From contig NC_089491.1 of the NCBI RefSeq assembly GCF_036850765.1, positions 126,122,766 to 126,186,765 of the forward strand: a stretch of 64,000 nucleotides of DNA, written 5' to 3'. The notes under the pieces are model-generated. The model was not told where the DNA came from. It made no database searches and saw only the letters and a list, made by a program, of their open reading frames with translations. Within the stretch, counting starts at the first letter, position 1; each line of letters begins with the position of its first letter. The DNA is from Saccopteryx bilineata (lineage: Eukaryota > Chordata > Mammalia > Chiroptera > Emballonuridae). Below are positions 27,277 to 37,005 of this stretch, piece after piece. The position numbers were made by a program, and so were the translations under genes.

Positions 27277-27525
27277 CTTTCGTGGCAGAGACAGAGTCAG
27301 GGAAAGGGACAGATAGTGACAGACAAACAGGAAGGGAAGAGAGATGAGACACATCAATTCTTCCCTGTGACTCCTTAGTTGTTCATTGCTTTCTCATATA
27401 TGCCTTGACCAGGGGCTACAGCAGACTGAGTGACCCCTTGCTCGAGCCAGCGACCTTGGGTTCCCCCTGATGGGTTTTCTGCATCCCAGTCTGATGCTCT
27501 ATCCACTGCACAACCGCCTGGTCAG
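27163..27525 (-). mobile_element. SINE, TGACCAGGCGGTGG type, with expanded TTTC tail
   Basis: The minus-strand SINE head (CTGACCAGGCGGTTGTGC) lies at 27,525. Its A-rich tail has become a (TTTC)n repeat at about 27,165-27,281, roughly 115 bp with CCTT interruptions. The body is shortened. Confidence 0.8.
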
Positions 27526-27768
27526 ACAATATTTTTTTTCAATTAAAACAAAAATTACACAAGGGCTTCTCTTAAATACAGAAGTGATTTACCATCTCTA
27601 AATGGTATAGATTTGTACACTTATAAGACAAAAACTTGATGGTACTTGTTTAAAGATTGGAGAGACTGAACAGGTATTTGCCTTGGTTCCTTCTCAAACA
27701 TAAAATGACATTAAAGGTAGTAATTAAAAAAAAAAGAAGGCTATAAAATTCACAAGAATGAAGACAAT

Positions 27769-28580
27769 TGTGTGGATGAAAAAGGAGTTCTCTAGGAAAG
27801 TAACCTAAAAGGGTTACTAATAATAAATTTGTAAATGCATGAGTTATGCTGGCTAGTCATGACCAGGTATAGAATTCTTTACTAAAAGGATTATGTTTGT
27901 CTTAAGCAATCTCTGTCCATTGCTTCTGTGAAACTACATTAACATCTTCGAAATAAACTGTAATTACTCTCGAGAAAGCACATAATCTAATCCTAGCTAT
28001 AATGTAACCCAATGCGGGTTCTGCTTTCTCCCACTTTCAAGTTATTTTCCTTACATTGCCTACTCATTTTCAAAAGCATAAAAAGAGACTGCAAACATTT
28101 ATCTCAGACTGTTGAGCTGTTCTTTCCAGGTATATCCTCTTTATGGCACAAATAAATTTTCATTGAAAATCCTCAGCCCTGGCCGGCTGGCTCAGTGGTA
28201 GAGTGTTGCCTGGCATTTGGAAGTCCTGGGTTCAATTCACGACCAGGGCACACAGGAGAAGCGCCCATCTGCTTCTCCACCCTTCCCCCTCTCCTTTCTC
28301 TCTGTCTTTCTCTTCCCCTCCCGCAGCCAAGGCTCCATTAAAGCAAAGTTGGCCCAGGTGCTGAGGATGGCTCCATGGCCTCTGCCCCAGGCGCTAGAAT
28401 GGCTCCGGTTGCAACAGAGCAATACCCCAGATGGGCTGAGCTTCGCCCCCTAGTAGGCCTGCCGGGTGGATCCTGGTCAGGCCCTTGCAGGAGTCTGCCT
28501 CTCTGCCTCCCAGCTTTTCACTTCAAAAATATACAAAAGAAAAAAAAAAATCTCTACAGGTTTGGACATTCTTGGGTATA
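27769..28580 (+). mobile_element. 5' LTR of the gammaretrovirus-like provirus
   Basis: It starts near TGTGTGGATGAAAAAGGAGT and aligns by eye with the 3' LTR at 43,250. It shows an AATAAA-type signal (28,149-28,156, CAAATAAATTTTC) and a CTCTACAGGTTTGG end after a SINE insertion. The ends are approximate and the two proviral LTRs are now quite different, so the insertion is old. Confidence 0.6.
28176..28547 (+). mobile_element. long VES-like SINE in the 5' LTR
   Basis: Head GCCCTGGCCGGCTGGCTCAG, CT-rich tract, GC-rich body and A tail, inserted between AAAATCCTCA and AAATCTCTACAGG of the LTR. Confidence 0.9.
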
Positions 28581-28814
28581 CATTTACTTGGGATAGTAGG
28601 GCAGGACTCTGAAGAAGCCTATCTAGGATCATCTCAAACCTGGACCTGGTTCTAGGTAACAGCAGGGGCCCACTGTGCTCCACCAGTTTCCAGCTTCCCA
28701 TGAGTTGAGCTTGGGTGACTCTCTTTGTGGAATACTGAACCTACTTGATTTTAGGCAGTGGTTCTTGACTTTATTTGCACTGTTTCTATGTGACTACTTT
28801 TGTCTTTTTAAATT

Positions 28815-29147
28815 TTTAAAATTTTTTATTTACAGAGACAGAGAGAGTCAGAGAGAGGGAAAGATAGGGACAGACAGACAGGAATGGAGAGAGATGAGAA
28901 GCATCAATCATTAGTTTCTCGTTGCGACACCTTAGTTGTTCATTGATTGCTTTCTCATATGTGCCTTGACCGCGGGCCTTCAGCAGACCGAGTAACCCCT
29001 TGCTCGAGCCAGCAATCTTGGGTCCAGCTGGTGAGTTCTGCTCAAACCAGATGAGCCTGCGCTCAAACTGGCAAACTCGGGGTCTTGATCCTGGGTCCTC
29101 CACATCCCAGTTCTACGCTCTGTCCACTGCACCACTGCCTGGTCAGG
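28815..29147 (-). mobile_element. SINE, TGACCAGGCGGTGG type, minus, in the gag leader
   Basis: The reverse-strand head CCTGACCAGGCAGTGG and GACAGACAGGAATGGAGAG tract are present. The TSD CTTTTGTCTTTTTAA / CTTTTGTCTTTTTTAA flanks it. Confidence 0.9.
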
Positions 29148-29959
29148 TCACTTTTGTCTTTTTTAATTGACTCAAAAGAAAAATTAAAATTAACGTGGGA
29201 AATTGTGGGCAATTCACCCAACAGCCAGTCTCCCTTTAGTACCCTACTAAGTTTTATGTGAAGTATGAAACCCCAACCTGCGAGTATCTACAGAAATGCA
29301 GAGATTTAACTAAAAGTGAGGATAGTTTAAGATAGCCAAAATGGATCTCTTTTGTTACCTCTAAATTTTTTGTGTGCTCAACTGGAAAATGCAGGTTCTA
29401 AAATTGAACTGAATGAATGAAACTCATACTTTGATTGGAACATAGAAGTTTCTAAAAAAAGGCTTCTATTATGATATATGATAATTATTTAATAATCAAA
29501 ATAAATAATCCTGGTTATTCTGACCTGTTCCAATTAGTACCCCTATTGGTTTCTAAGAGCAAAGCAGCAGAATGGCTAGGTAATATATGCTGGAAAACTC
29601 CTACAGAGAATTTTTAAAACAGAGAAACATCTGGAAAAATTCAGGGAATTAGTTTACCAGCTTCACCAAGCCATTCCCTGAGGATTTCCCCCAGAAAACA
29701 GACTGGACAAAAATCCAGCAATGTAGACAAAAATCTGATGAAACTGTACTTGCTTTCTTCAACCGTTCTGAAAAAACTTTGAAACAATATTCAGGATCGT
29801 CTCTAGACAGTTTTAAGTATCATCAACATGATCTATTGCTCAATTCAGCATTTCTGGAAGAATTAGATGAGGAACTTGTAACTCTAATTAAACAACATGA
29901 ATTAAACTGGCTGACCATAAATGCTGATAAAGTAGCAACTCTGACCAATCAGTTATTAT

Positions 29960-30301
29960 TATTATTTTTTTTTTACAGAGACAGAGAGTGAGTCAGAGAG
30001 AGGGATAGACAGGGACAGACAGACAGGAACGGAGAGAGATGAGAAGTATCAATCATTAGTTTTTCATTGCGCGTTGCAACACCTTAGTTGTTCATTGATT
30101 GCTTTCTCATATGTGCCTTGACTGTGGGCCTTCAGTAAACCGAGCAACCCCTTGCTGGAGCCAGCGACCTTGGGTTCAAGCTGGTGGGCTTTTGCTCAAA
30201 CCAGATGAGCCCGTGCTCAAGCTGGCGACCTCGGGGTCTTGAACCTGGGTCCCCTGCATCCTAGTCCGACGCTCTATCCACTGCACCACTGCCTAGTCAG
30301 G
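29960..30301 (-). mobile_element. SINE, TGACCAGGCGGTGG type, minus, in gag
   Basis: The reverse-strand SINE body ends in GCCTGACTAGGCAGTGG. Target repeats CTGACCAATCAGTTATT and CTGACCCATCAGTTATT flank it. Confidence 0.9.
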
Positions 30302-30333
30302 CTGACCCATCAGTTATTTAAAACTATTTAAAA

Positions 30334-30537
30334 CAGCGGTTCTCAACCTGTGGGTCGCGACCCCGTCGGGGGTCAAACGACCAAAACACAGAGGTCGCCT
30401 CAAGCCATCGGAAAATATATATTTATTATACAATACATTTTTAAATAAAATATGTATTTCCGATGGCTTGAGGCGACCTCTGTGTTTTGGTGATTCGACC
30501 CCCGCCGGGGTCGCGACCCACAGGTTGAGAACCGCTG
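30334..30537. mobile_element. SPIN-type hAT non-autonomous element
   Basis: A 204-bp near-perfect palindrome. It begins CAGCGGTTCTCAACCTGTGG (continuing GTCGCGACCCC) and ends with the inverse. The two arms, including CCATCGGAAAATA / TATTTCCGATGG, meet around an AT-rich centre. The perfect 8-bp TSD ATTTAAAA lies at 30,326-30,333 and 30,538-30,545. The termini match the SPACE INVADERS (SPIN) hAT family as I remember it. No transposase is encoded. Confidence 0.9.
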
Positions 30538-30749
30538 ATTTAAAAGGAAGAATAAAGCTACTAAAAAATTATGGATTTACAGCTCTAGCAACTGAGCAAT
30601 CAGGTCAGACCTCTCTGAAGACCTTTTCAGTGAAGGAAAAGGAGGGTCTGCTTTACTGTAAAGAAAGTCATCTTAGGGAGGATGTAGAAAATGGAAATGG
30701 GATTTAGAAAAAGAAAGAAGACAGGAGCAAGCATAGAGTTGCTCTAAAA

Positions 30750-30879
30750 CAGAGGTCTCAAACTCCCGGCCCGCCCACCAATTTTGTGCGGCCCGCAGAT
30801 TAATCCACGAAGTTTGATTAGTCTGCGGGCCGCACAAAATTGGTGGGCCGGCCGCATGGCAACGAGTTTGAGATCCCTG
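30750..30879. mobile_element. hAT-type palindromic MITE
   Basis: A 130-bp palindrome with ends CAGAGGTCTCAAACTC and GAGTTTGAGATCCCTG and inner arms GCGGCCCGCAGA / TCTGCGGGCCGC. The perfect 8-bp TSD CTCTAAAA lies at 30,742-30,749 and 30,880-30,887. It is a different family from SPIN but has the same hAT hallmarks. Confidence 0.9.
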
Positions 30880-30887
30880 CTCTAAAA

Positions 30888-31442
30888 GATTGCAAGAAGG
30901 CATTTCTCCTTCTTACTAATGCTTTAGGAGAAATTTAAATGATCATTAAAGGGGAAACCACTAGGGTCCTTGTGGATATCAGGGTCAGTGTATTCATTCT
31001 TAACCCTACCCAATTAAGTTGCCCTCTCCCTCAGTAAAACTTCTGTACCAATGGTACGGATATCCAAACATCCAATACTTATTTTTAAATCATAACCTAT
31101 TCTCTTTTGACTATGAAATGTTACAGGACAACATATATTTTTACTAGTTAAATCTGACCCAATTCACCCAATAAGGAGAGGCTTTCGTGAAACTCATGAC
31201 AATCACATATCCTTTTCTCATAAAGATAGAATCTATTTAGAACTAAATTAATCTGATGCTGAACCAATTAAAAAAAATCATGACTTTAAAGGAACTTCCA
31301 CAACAGTAAACTAATCTTGACACAGAATATCTGAAGAAAGTTCCTATGGAGCTCTGGGCTCTTTCCAGTATAGATACTGAGCCACTCTATCAAAATAACT
31401 ACTGACTAGTTTGCCTCCACCTAATATTTGCCAATATCCTTT
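30888..31442 (+). pseudogene. proviral protease and start of pol, decayed
   Basis: The retroviral aspartic protease region is readable near 30,940-31,020. The active-site aspartate is kept (LVDIRVSVFILNP) but the usual Thr/Ser-Gly after it is lost. The early pol linker follows (PMELWALSS near 31,346). Several stops are present. It is cut at 31,443 by a family B LTR. Confidence 0.65.
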
Positions 31443-32118
31443 TGTTGGACAGAAAAAATATATTATGCTGTTTGTTAAAGATGGTGCTGCCCATGTGGAA
31501 GCCTGTCGCCCAGGTGATATTAATATGTGTTGGGGGCGGGCTCTGGGCAGGCAGGATCCTTGTAGCCTGGGCTTTGGTTTTAGGACTAAGCCTTTCCAAC
31601 CCTTTTTGATGTAGGGTGGTGCACTCTCATGAGGAATCCTATCATGCCTCAGGTAAGTGACTTTGTATTAGAGACTTCCATATTTGTATATTGGATTTCT
31701 ACACTATAAAATAGGGCAGACCGGGGTCTCTCTCTGTTCCTGAGATTAGCATTAGAGAGGAGAGCAGAGAAAGGCCACGTGGAGGAGGCCAGGAGAAGCA
31801 GCCAAGATGGTGGAGTGCTGAGTGAGAAGCCAGTTTGTGCAGGGAGAAGGAAGGACATGGGGAACAGAGGTGAATGAGACTGGTGAGCTAGAAACCTTTG
31901 ATTCTAGGAAACTCGGATAAGTCAGTAGCTTTGTGAGCATTGAATGAGTGGGTTTTGGAGCCCAGTGTGTTTTTTCTTGGCTGCCGGGTGCAAGCTAGGA
32001 TTAAAGATGATGGCCCACCAGTTTTTGGCTCCGTTGTTTCTTTACTGACTGTTCGAATCCAATGTGAACTTGCATGGGCCAGGCTGCTGTGATGATGGCA
32101 GTGGATACTGGCTTTACA
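31443..32118 (+). mobile_element. solo LTR, family B, copy 3
   Basis: A 676-bp plus-strand LTR running TGTTGGACAGAAAAAA...GGCTTTACA with a TATAAAATAGGG promoter box near 31,705. The perfect 5-bp TSD CCTTT lies at 31,438-31,442 and 32,119-32,123. Confidence 0.9.
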
Positions 32119-32141
32119 CCTTTAAAACCTGATGTGCTAGA

Positions 32142-32550
32142 GCCCTGGCCAGTTGGCTCAGCGGTAGAGTGTTGGCCTGGCGTGCGGGGGACCCGGGTTC
32201 GATTCCCAGCCAGGGCACATAGGAGAAGCGCCCATTTGCTTCTCCACCCCCCCCTTCCTCTCTGTCTCTCTCTTCCCCTCCTGCAGCCAAAGCTCCATTG
32301 GAGCAAAGATGGTCCGGGCGCTGGGGATGGCTCCTTGGCCTCTGCCCCAGGCGCTAGAGTGGCTCTGGTCTCGGCAGAGCGACGCCCCGGAGGGGCAGAG
32401 CATCGCCCCCTGGTGGGCAGAGCGTCGCCTCTGGTGGGCGTGCCGGGTGGATCCCATTGGGCGCATGCGGGAGTCTGTCTGACTGTCTCTCCCCGTTTCC
32501 AGCTTCAGAAAAATACAAAAAAAAAACAAAAACCAAAAAAATAAATAAAT
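32142..32550 (+). mobile_element. long VES-like SINE in pol
   Basis: Head GCCCTGGCCAGTTGGCTCAG, full body, A-rich tail. The TSD AACCTGATGTGCTAGA flanks it (32,126-32,141 and 32,552-32,567). Confidence 0.95.
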
Positions 32551-32567
32551 AAACCTGATGTGCTAGA

Positions 32568-33124
32568 ATTAAGCTCATTATACAAGATTACTTAAAAAGA
32601 GGGCTTATAATTTCATTTACAAGGCCTTATAATTTTTGTATCTTTCCAGTAAAGAAACTCAAGAGAATCAATATCTCTGTAACATTAACGGGGAAGATCA
32701 CCAATTTACTTGGACTGTAATACCCCAGGGATATACAGAATAGAGTTCCACCTATTTCTCTCAGATACTTTTACTTTCTAGACATTACTAAACTCCCAAA
32801 AGAACACAACTTACCTTTTACAATAGATAGCTATAAAAAACCATAAGGTATCCAAGGAAAGCTTCAATTCTGTTTGCCCCTAGAAAATACCTTCGTCAAC
32901 TTTTACCTAAAGATGGGCTGCTAATTAACTGTGAATGACTCAGAGGAATCTTATCCTTTCCCCTCCCAAGTACTAAGCAGTAGCTTAGAGATTTTATAGG
33001 GTTGACTGGATACTTTTTGTAACTGGATCCCACATTTTTCATTAATGGCACAACTTCTATATGTCTCATTAAAATCAGATTGACCTGATCCAATCCAATG
33101 GAACCTGAAGGGAAGCAAGCTGTA
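32568..33124 (+). pseudogene. proviral reverse transcriptase remnant
   Basis: Reverse transcriptase sequence collinear with gammaretroviral pol. FTWTVIPQGY-like reading occurs near 32,710-32,740, and the 'GLTGYF...NWIP' type connection follows near 33,000-33,030. I do not find a YxDD active site between them, so that part seems deleted or rewritten. Stops are frequent. It ends where a family B LTR begins and continues at 34,111. Confidence 0.6.
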
Positions 33125-34110
33125 TGTTGGTCAAAGAAGTTTGTAAATATATGTTTGCTCGCTTATAGTTTGCATTGTGGGGGGGGGGGGCAGGCTGTAA
33201 GCAGGCAGAGTTGTTATAGTCTAAGGCAGGGGTCCCCAATCTACGGGCCCGCGGGCCGCATGTAGCCCCCTGAGGCCATTTATCCGGCCCCCGCCACACT
33301 TCCGGAAGGGGCACCTCTTTCATTGGTGGTAAGAGGAGCATAGTTCCCATTGAAATACTGGTCAGTCTATTGATTTAAATTTACTTGTTCTTTATTTTAA
33401 ATATTGTATTTGTTCCCGTTTTGTTTTTTTACTTTAAAATAAGTTATGTGCAGTGTGCATAGGGATTTGATCATAGTTTTTTTTTTATAGTCCGGCCCTC
33501 CAACAGTCTGAGGGACAGTGAACTGGCCCCCTGTGTAAAAAGTTTGGGGACCCCTGGTCTAAGGCTTAGTTTTACGACTAAGCTTTTCCCCACACCCTTG
33601 ACTGTTGCATGATGGGGGTGGCGCAGGCTTATGAGGAATCCCATTTATGCTTCAGATAAGTGACTTTGTATCAGAGACTTGTTTGTATATTGGATTAAAG
33701 GTTTTGATTTCTACACTATAAAATTGGCAGAGGAGCCCATGCAGGAGGAGAGCAGAAAAAAGCCACGTGGAGGAGAGGAGAGGCAGCCAAGATGGTTGAG
33801 TGCTGAAGGAGAAGCCAGTTAGTGCAGTTTGTCTCCTTAGAGAAGGAGATGGGGAACAGAGGTGAATAAGGCTGGAGAGGTAGAAACCTTTGATTCTAGG
33901 AATACTCGGATAAGTCAGTGGCTTTGGGAGCCCTGAATGGAAAGGGAAGTGTTTTCCCACTGTATTTCTTGCCCACCGGTTACAAGCTAGGATTAAAGCT
34001 AATGGCCCAACAGTTTGTGGCTCCGTTGTTTCATTACTGTCTGTCCAAAACAAATGCGAACCTGAACCGGCCAGGTGGCTATGATGGTGGCCGTGGCTAC
34101 TGGCTTTACA
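33125..34110 (+). mobile_element. solo LTR, family B, copy 4, carrying a hAT element
   Basis: TGTTGGTCAAAG...GGCTTTACA with the CTATAAAATT promoter box near 33,716. TSD CTGTA / CTATA (one mismatch). The hAT element at 33,227-33,556 lies in its U3. About 648 bp remain without the insert. Confidence 0.8.
33227..33556. mobile_element. hAT-type element, CAGGGGTCCCCAA termini
   Basis: 330 bp with inverted ends CAGGGGTCCCCAATCTACGG and GTTTGGGGACCCCTG. The perfect 8-bp TSD GTCTAAGG (33,219-33,226 and 33,557-33,564) fits the nTCTAgan hAT preference. The AT-rich interior encodes nothing I recognise. Confidence 0.9.
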
Positions 34111-34572
34111 CTATAGAAGCTCTAAATGAAAAATTTTCTAAAGTTCCTGCTTTGGGACACCCTAATTATAAAATTCCTTTCTTCCTTTTTATACTTGAAA
34201 ATAAATGATTTAGGAGTTGTAACTCAGAAGCATGGAGATCATCATAGACTTTATAGGACATTATAGCCAGCAATTAAGACTCAGCAGGAAAGAGCTCCCT
34301 CTCTGTCCGAGGGCCATGCTACTACAGCCATGTTGCACAAACAAACAGAAGAGATGGTTATAGATTGTCCTTTAACCATTTCTGATCCTCACTGAATCTG
34401 TGCTAAACTCACTAAACTCAATATTACTTGGTCAGCAGGCAGGATTCTTATGAAATACTGTATTCATGCTTTCTGTGCCTAATACTGCTTTAGCCTAATG
34501 TAACAGTCTTAACCCAGTAACTTGACTACTTCTTTACAGGATGAAGATGCCCACAAATTGCATTTTAATTAC
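34111..34572 (+). pseudogene. proviral RT connection and early RNase H
   Basis: Continues pol after the LTR. Readable stretches include VPALGHPNYKIPFFLFI-like sequence near 34,144 and VTQKHGDHHRLYRTL near 34,219. These match the RT-RNase H connection of class I elements. Stops are present. It is cut at 34,573 by a SINE. Confidence 0.65.
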
Positions 34573-35193
34573 TGACCAGGCAGTGGAGCTGTAAAGCCAG
34601 TATCCACGGCCAATATCACAGCCGCCTGGCCCATGCAAGTTCGCATTCGATTCGGTAATGCAACAATGGAGCCAAGAACTGGTGGGCCATTAGCTTTAAT
34701 CCTAGCTTGCACCCAGCAGGCAAGTAAAAACACACACTGGGCTCCAAAACCCACTCTTTCAGTGCTCACAAAGCCACTGACTTATCCGAATTTCCTAGAA
34801 TCAAAGGTTTCTACTTCACCAGTCTCCTTCACCTCTGTTGCTCATCTCCTCTCTGCACAAACTGGCTTCTCCTTCAACATTCCGCCATCTTGGCTGATTC
34901 TCCTGGCCTCCTCCACAGGGCCTTCTCTGCTCTCCTCTCTGCTCTCTCCTCTAATGCTAATCTCAGAAACTGAGAGAGGAAGCTTCTGGTCTGCCCCACT
35001 TTATAGTGCAGATATCAAACCTTTAATCCAATATACAAAATAGGGAAGTCTCTAATACAAAGTAATTTATCTAAGGCATGATGGGATTGCACCACCCCAA
35101 ATCAAAAAGGGTGGGAAAGGCTTAGTCCCAAAACCAAGCCCCAAGCTACAAGGATCCTGCCTGCCCACAGCCCACCCCCAAAACACATTAATA

Positions 35194-35787
35194 CAGTGTG
35201 TCCGTAAAGTCATGGTGCACTTTTGACCGGTCACAGGAAAGCAACAAAAGACAACAGAAATGTGAAATCTGCACCAAATAAAAGGAAAACCCTCACAGTT
35301 TCTGTAGGATGTGGCAGCATGTGTGCATGTGCAGATGATGACGTAACACCATGTATACAGCGGAGCAGCCCACGGCCATGCCAGTCGAGATGTGGACAGT
35401 ACAGAGGAAAGTTCAGTGTGTTCTGTGGCTCACTAAATTCGAATTTGTGACCAAAGAGCAACGTGAATATCGGCGCATTTATAATGAAGCGCCACCACGT
35501 AGGAATAACATTACTCGGTGGGATAAGCAGTTGAAGGAAACCGGCAGTGTGGTGGAGAAATCCCGTTCTGATAGGCCATCAGTCAGTGACGAGTCTGTAG
35601 AGGCTATACGGGATAGCTACCACAGGAGCCCTAAAAAATCTGTGCATGAGCCCACATCGAACTGCACTGAATAGGTATGAAACTGGGAGAGTTTTCCTTT
35701 TATTTGGTGCAGATTTCACATTTCTATCGTCTTTTGTTGCTTTCCTATGACCGCTCAAAAGTGCACCATGACTTTAAGGACACACTG
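35194..35787 (+). mobile_element. Tc1/mariner-type element, internally deleted
   Basis: 594 bp with about 98-bp inverted ends (start CAGTGTGTCCGTAAAGTCAT, end ACTTTAAGGACACACTG), flanked by TA on both sides. Between the inverted repeats lies one short open frame for a DNA-binding domain. The catalytic DDE/D domain is missing. Confidence 0.9.
35351..35674 (+). CDS. mariner transposase N-terminal DNA-binding domain only
   Basis: An uninterrupted 107-codon frame. MWTVQRKVQCVLWLTKFEFV begins the first helix-turn-helix. RRIYNEAPPRRNNITRWDKQ, ETGSVVEKSRSDRPSVSDES (a GRPR-like linker) and VEAIRDSYHRSPKKSVHE follow. This is the N-terminal layout of mariner-like transposases. The frame then runs out at TSNCTE, close to the right inverted repeat, with no catalytic domain. 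Whether it is expressed is unknown. The protein, if made, could bind the element's ends but not cut. The first eight residues or so may be upstream sequence. Confidence 0.65.
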   Translation: MYTAEQPTAMPVEMWTVQRKVQCVLWLTKFEFVTKEQREYRRIYNEAPPRRNNITRWDKQLKETGSVVEKSRSDRPSVSDESVEAIRDSYHRSPKKSVHEPTSNCTE

Positions 35788-36239
35788 TATAATTATGCCC
35801 TTTCCAAGAATAACGGCAACTAATATCATCACCTGGGAGACGGGCTTCCATGTGGACAGTGCCATCTTTAACAAAGCGAGTATAATATATTTTATCTGCC
35901 CAACAGGCGTCATGGACAGAGTGTTGACCTGGGACACTGAGGAGCTAGGCTTGAAATCCCAAGGTCGCTGGCTTGAGGGTGGGCTCATTTGGCTTGACCC
36001 CATGGTCACTGCTTGAGCCCAACGGTCACTAGCTTGAAGCTCAGGGTCACTGTCTTGAGCCCAAGGTCACTGGCTTGAGCAAGGGGTCACTAGCTCTGTT
36101 GGAGCCCCCGGGTCAAGGCATGTATGAGAAAGCAATCAATTATCAACTAAAGTGCCGCAACTGTAAGTCAATGCTTTTTCTTTACCTTCCTGTCTGTCCC
36201 AATCTCTTTCACTTGCTTAAAAACAGAAAAAGAAAAATT

Positions 36240-37005
36240 AATGACAACCTGTAGCTTCCAGCCTGCAACTACCAGTGTCCTGCGGAAAAAACGTACTCAA
36301 GACACAAACTGATGCCAAGTAAAGAGGGGGAGGATTGCTAAGGAGGCAAAAAAGACTTCCTGAATTTCCTTCTCCCTCAGCTTTTATTGATCAGAATCAA
36401 AACAAAGGTAACTGGATTACAAGGGACAGAGATCAGGTGATAAGGGGAAAGAATGCCTAATAGACTTCTTGCTGACATGGAGAAAGGGCTAATTTAGTCA
36501 ATATATTCTTTTTCTTTTGCTAATCAACAAGCACAAAGGAAGGAGCAATCTAGAACCTCTAGGCTACCTTGGCTGGTTGGCTCAGTGGTAGAGCGTCGGC
36601 CTGGCGTGCAGGAGTCCCGGGTTCGATTCCCAGCCAGGGCACACAGGAGAAGCGCCCATCTGCTTCTCTACCCCTCCCCCTCTCCTTCCTCTCTGTTTCT
36701 CTCTTCCCCTCCTGCAGCCAAGGCTCCATTGGAGCAAAGTTGGCCCGGGCACTGAGGATGGCTCTGTGGCCTCTGCCTCAGGCACTAGAATGGCTCTGGT
36801 TGCAACAGAGCGACGCCCCAGATGGGCAGAGCATCGCCCCCTGGTGGGCATGCCGGGTGGATCTCGGTCGGGTGCATGTGGGAGTCTGTCTGACTGCCTC
36901 CCCGTTTCTAGCTTCAGAAAAATACCAAAAAAAAAAAAAAAAAAGAAAGAAAAAAAAAAAGTAGAACCTCTAGGCTAATTTTCTAAAGCCCATTAACATG
37001 CATTC
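36240..37005. other. unassigned sequence with a SINE, possibly an antisense LTR
   Basis: The stretch 36,240-36,565 does not read as pol. It has a G-rich run (AAAGAGGGGGAGGA) and TTTATTGATCAG, an inverted AATAAA, and could be a fourth LTR in antisense. The idea is weak. A SINE and then family B copy 6 follow. Confidence 0.3.
36566..36961 (+). mobile_element. long VES-like SINE
   Basis: Head ACCTTGGCTGGTTGGCTCAG, full body and long A-rich tail. The TSD TAGAACCTCTAGGCT lies at 36,551-36,565 and 36,962-36,976. Confidence 0.95.

Larger units (their letters stand above)
29590..30690 (+). pseudogene. proviral gag remnant: capsid and zinc knuckle
   Basis: Gag builds the retroviral core. Capsid-like reading runs from about 29,640 (FRELVYQLHQAIP) through an open stretch at 29,779-29,955. 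After a SINE and a SPIN element it resumes at 30,546. A degenerate nucleocapsid zinc knuckle is readable near 30,650-30,690 (CKESHLRED). Arrangement and residues fit a gammaretrovirus-like (class I) element. Stops and frame changes make it non-coding. Matrix sequence upstream (29,150-29,590) is too decayed to assign. Confidence 0.7.
34590..35905 (-). mobile_element. solo LTR, family B, copy 5, carrying a mariner
   Basis: Minus-strand LTR (TGTTGGGCAGATAAAATATA...GGCTTTACA). Its 5-bp target copies GGAGC and GGCGT each differ by one base from the SINE consensus GGCGC. A mariner-type element sits at 35,194-35,787. The LTR alone is about 720 bp. Confidence 0.85.
34573..36235 (+). mobile_element. 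SINE, TGACCAGGCGGTGG type, split by an LTR
   Basis: The first 17 bases (TGACCAGGCAGTGGAGC) lie at 34,573-34,589. The rest resumes at 35,906 (GGCGTCATGGACAGAGTG...) and runs to an A-rich tail near 36,235. The interruption is the family B LTR at 34,590-35,905. Confidence 0.8.

Noticed and set aside
27077..27357. Lysine/glutamate/arginine-rich open frames
   Set aside because: They are translations of the TTTC/GAAA microsatellite.
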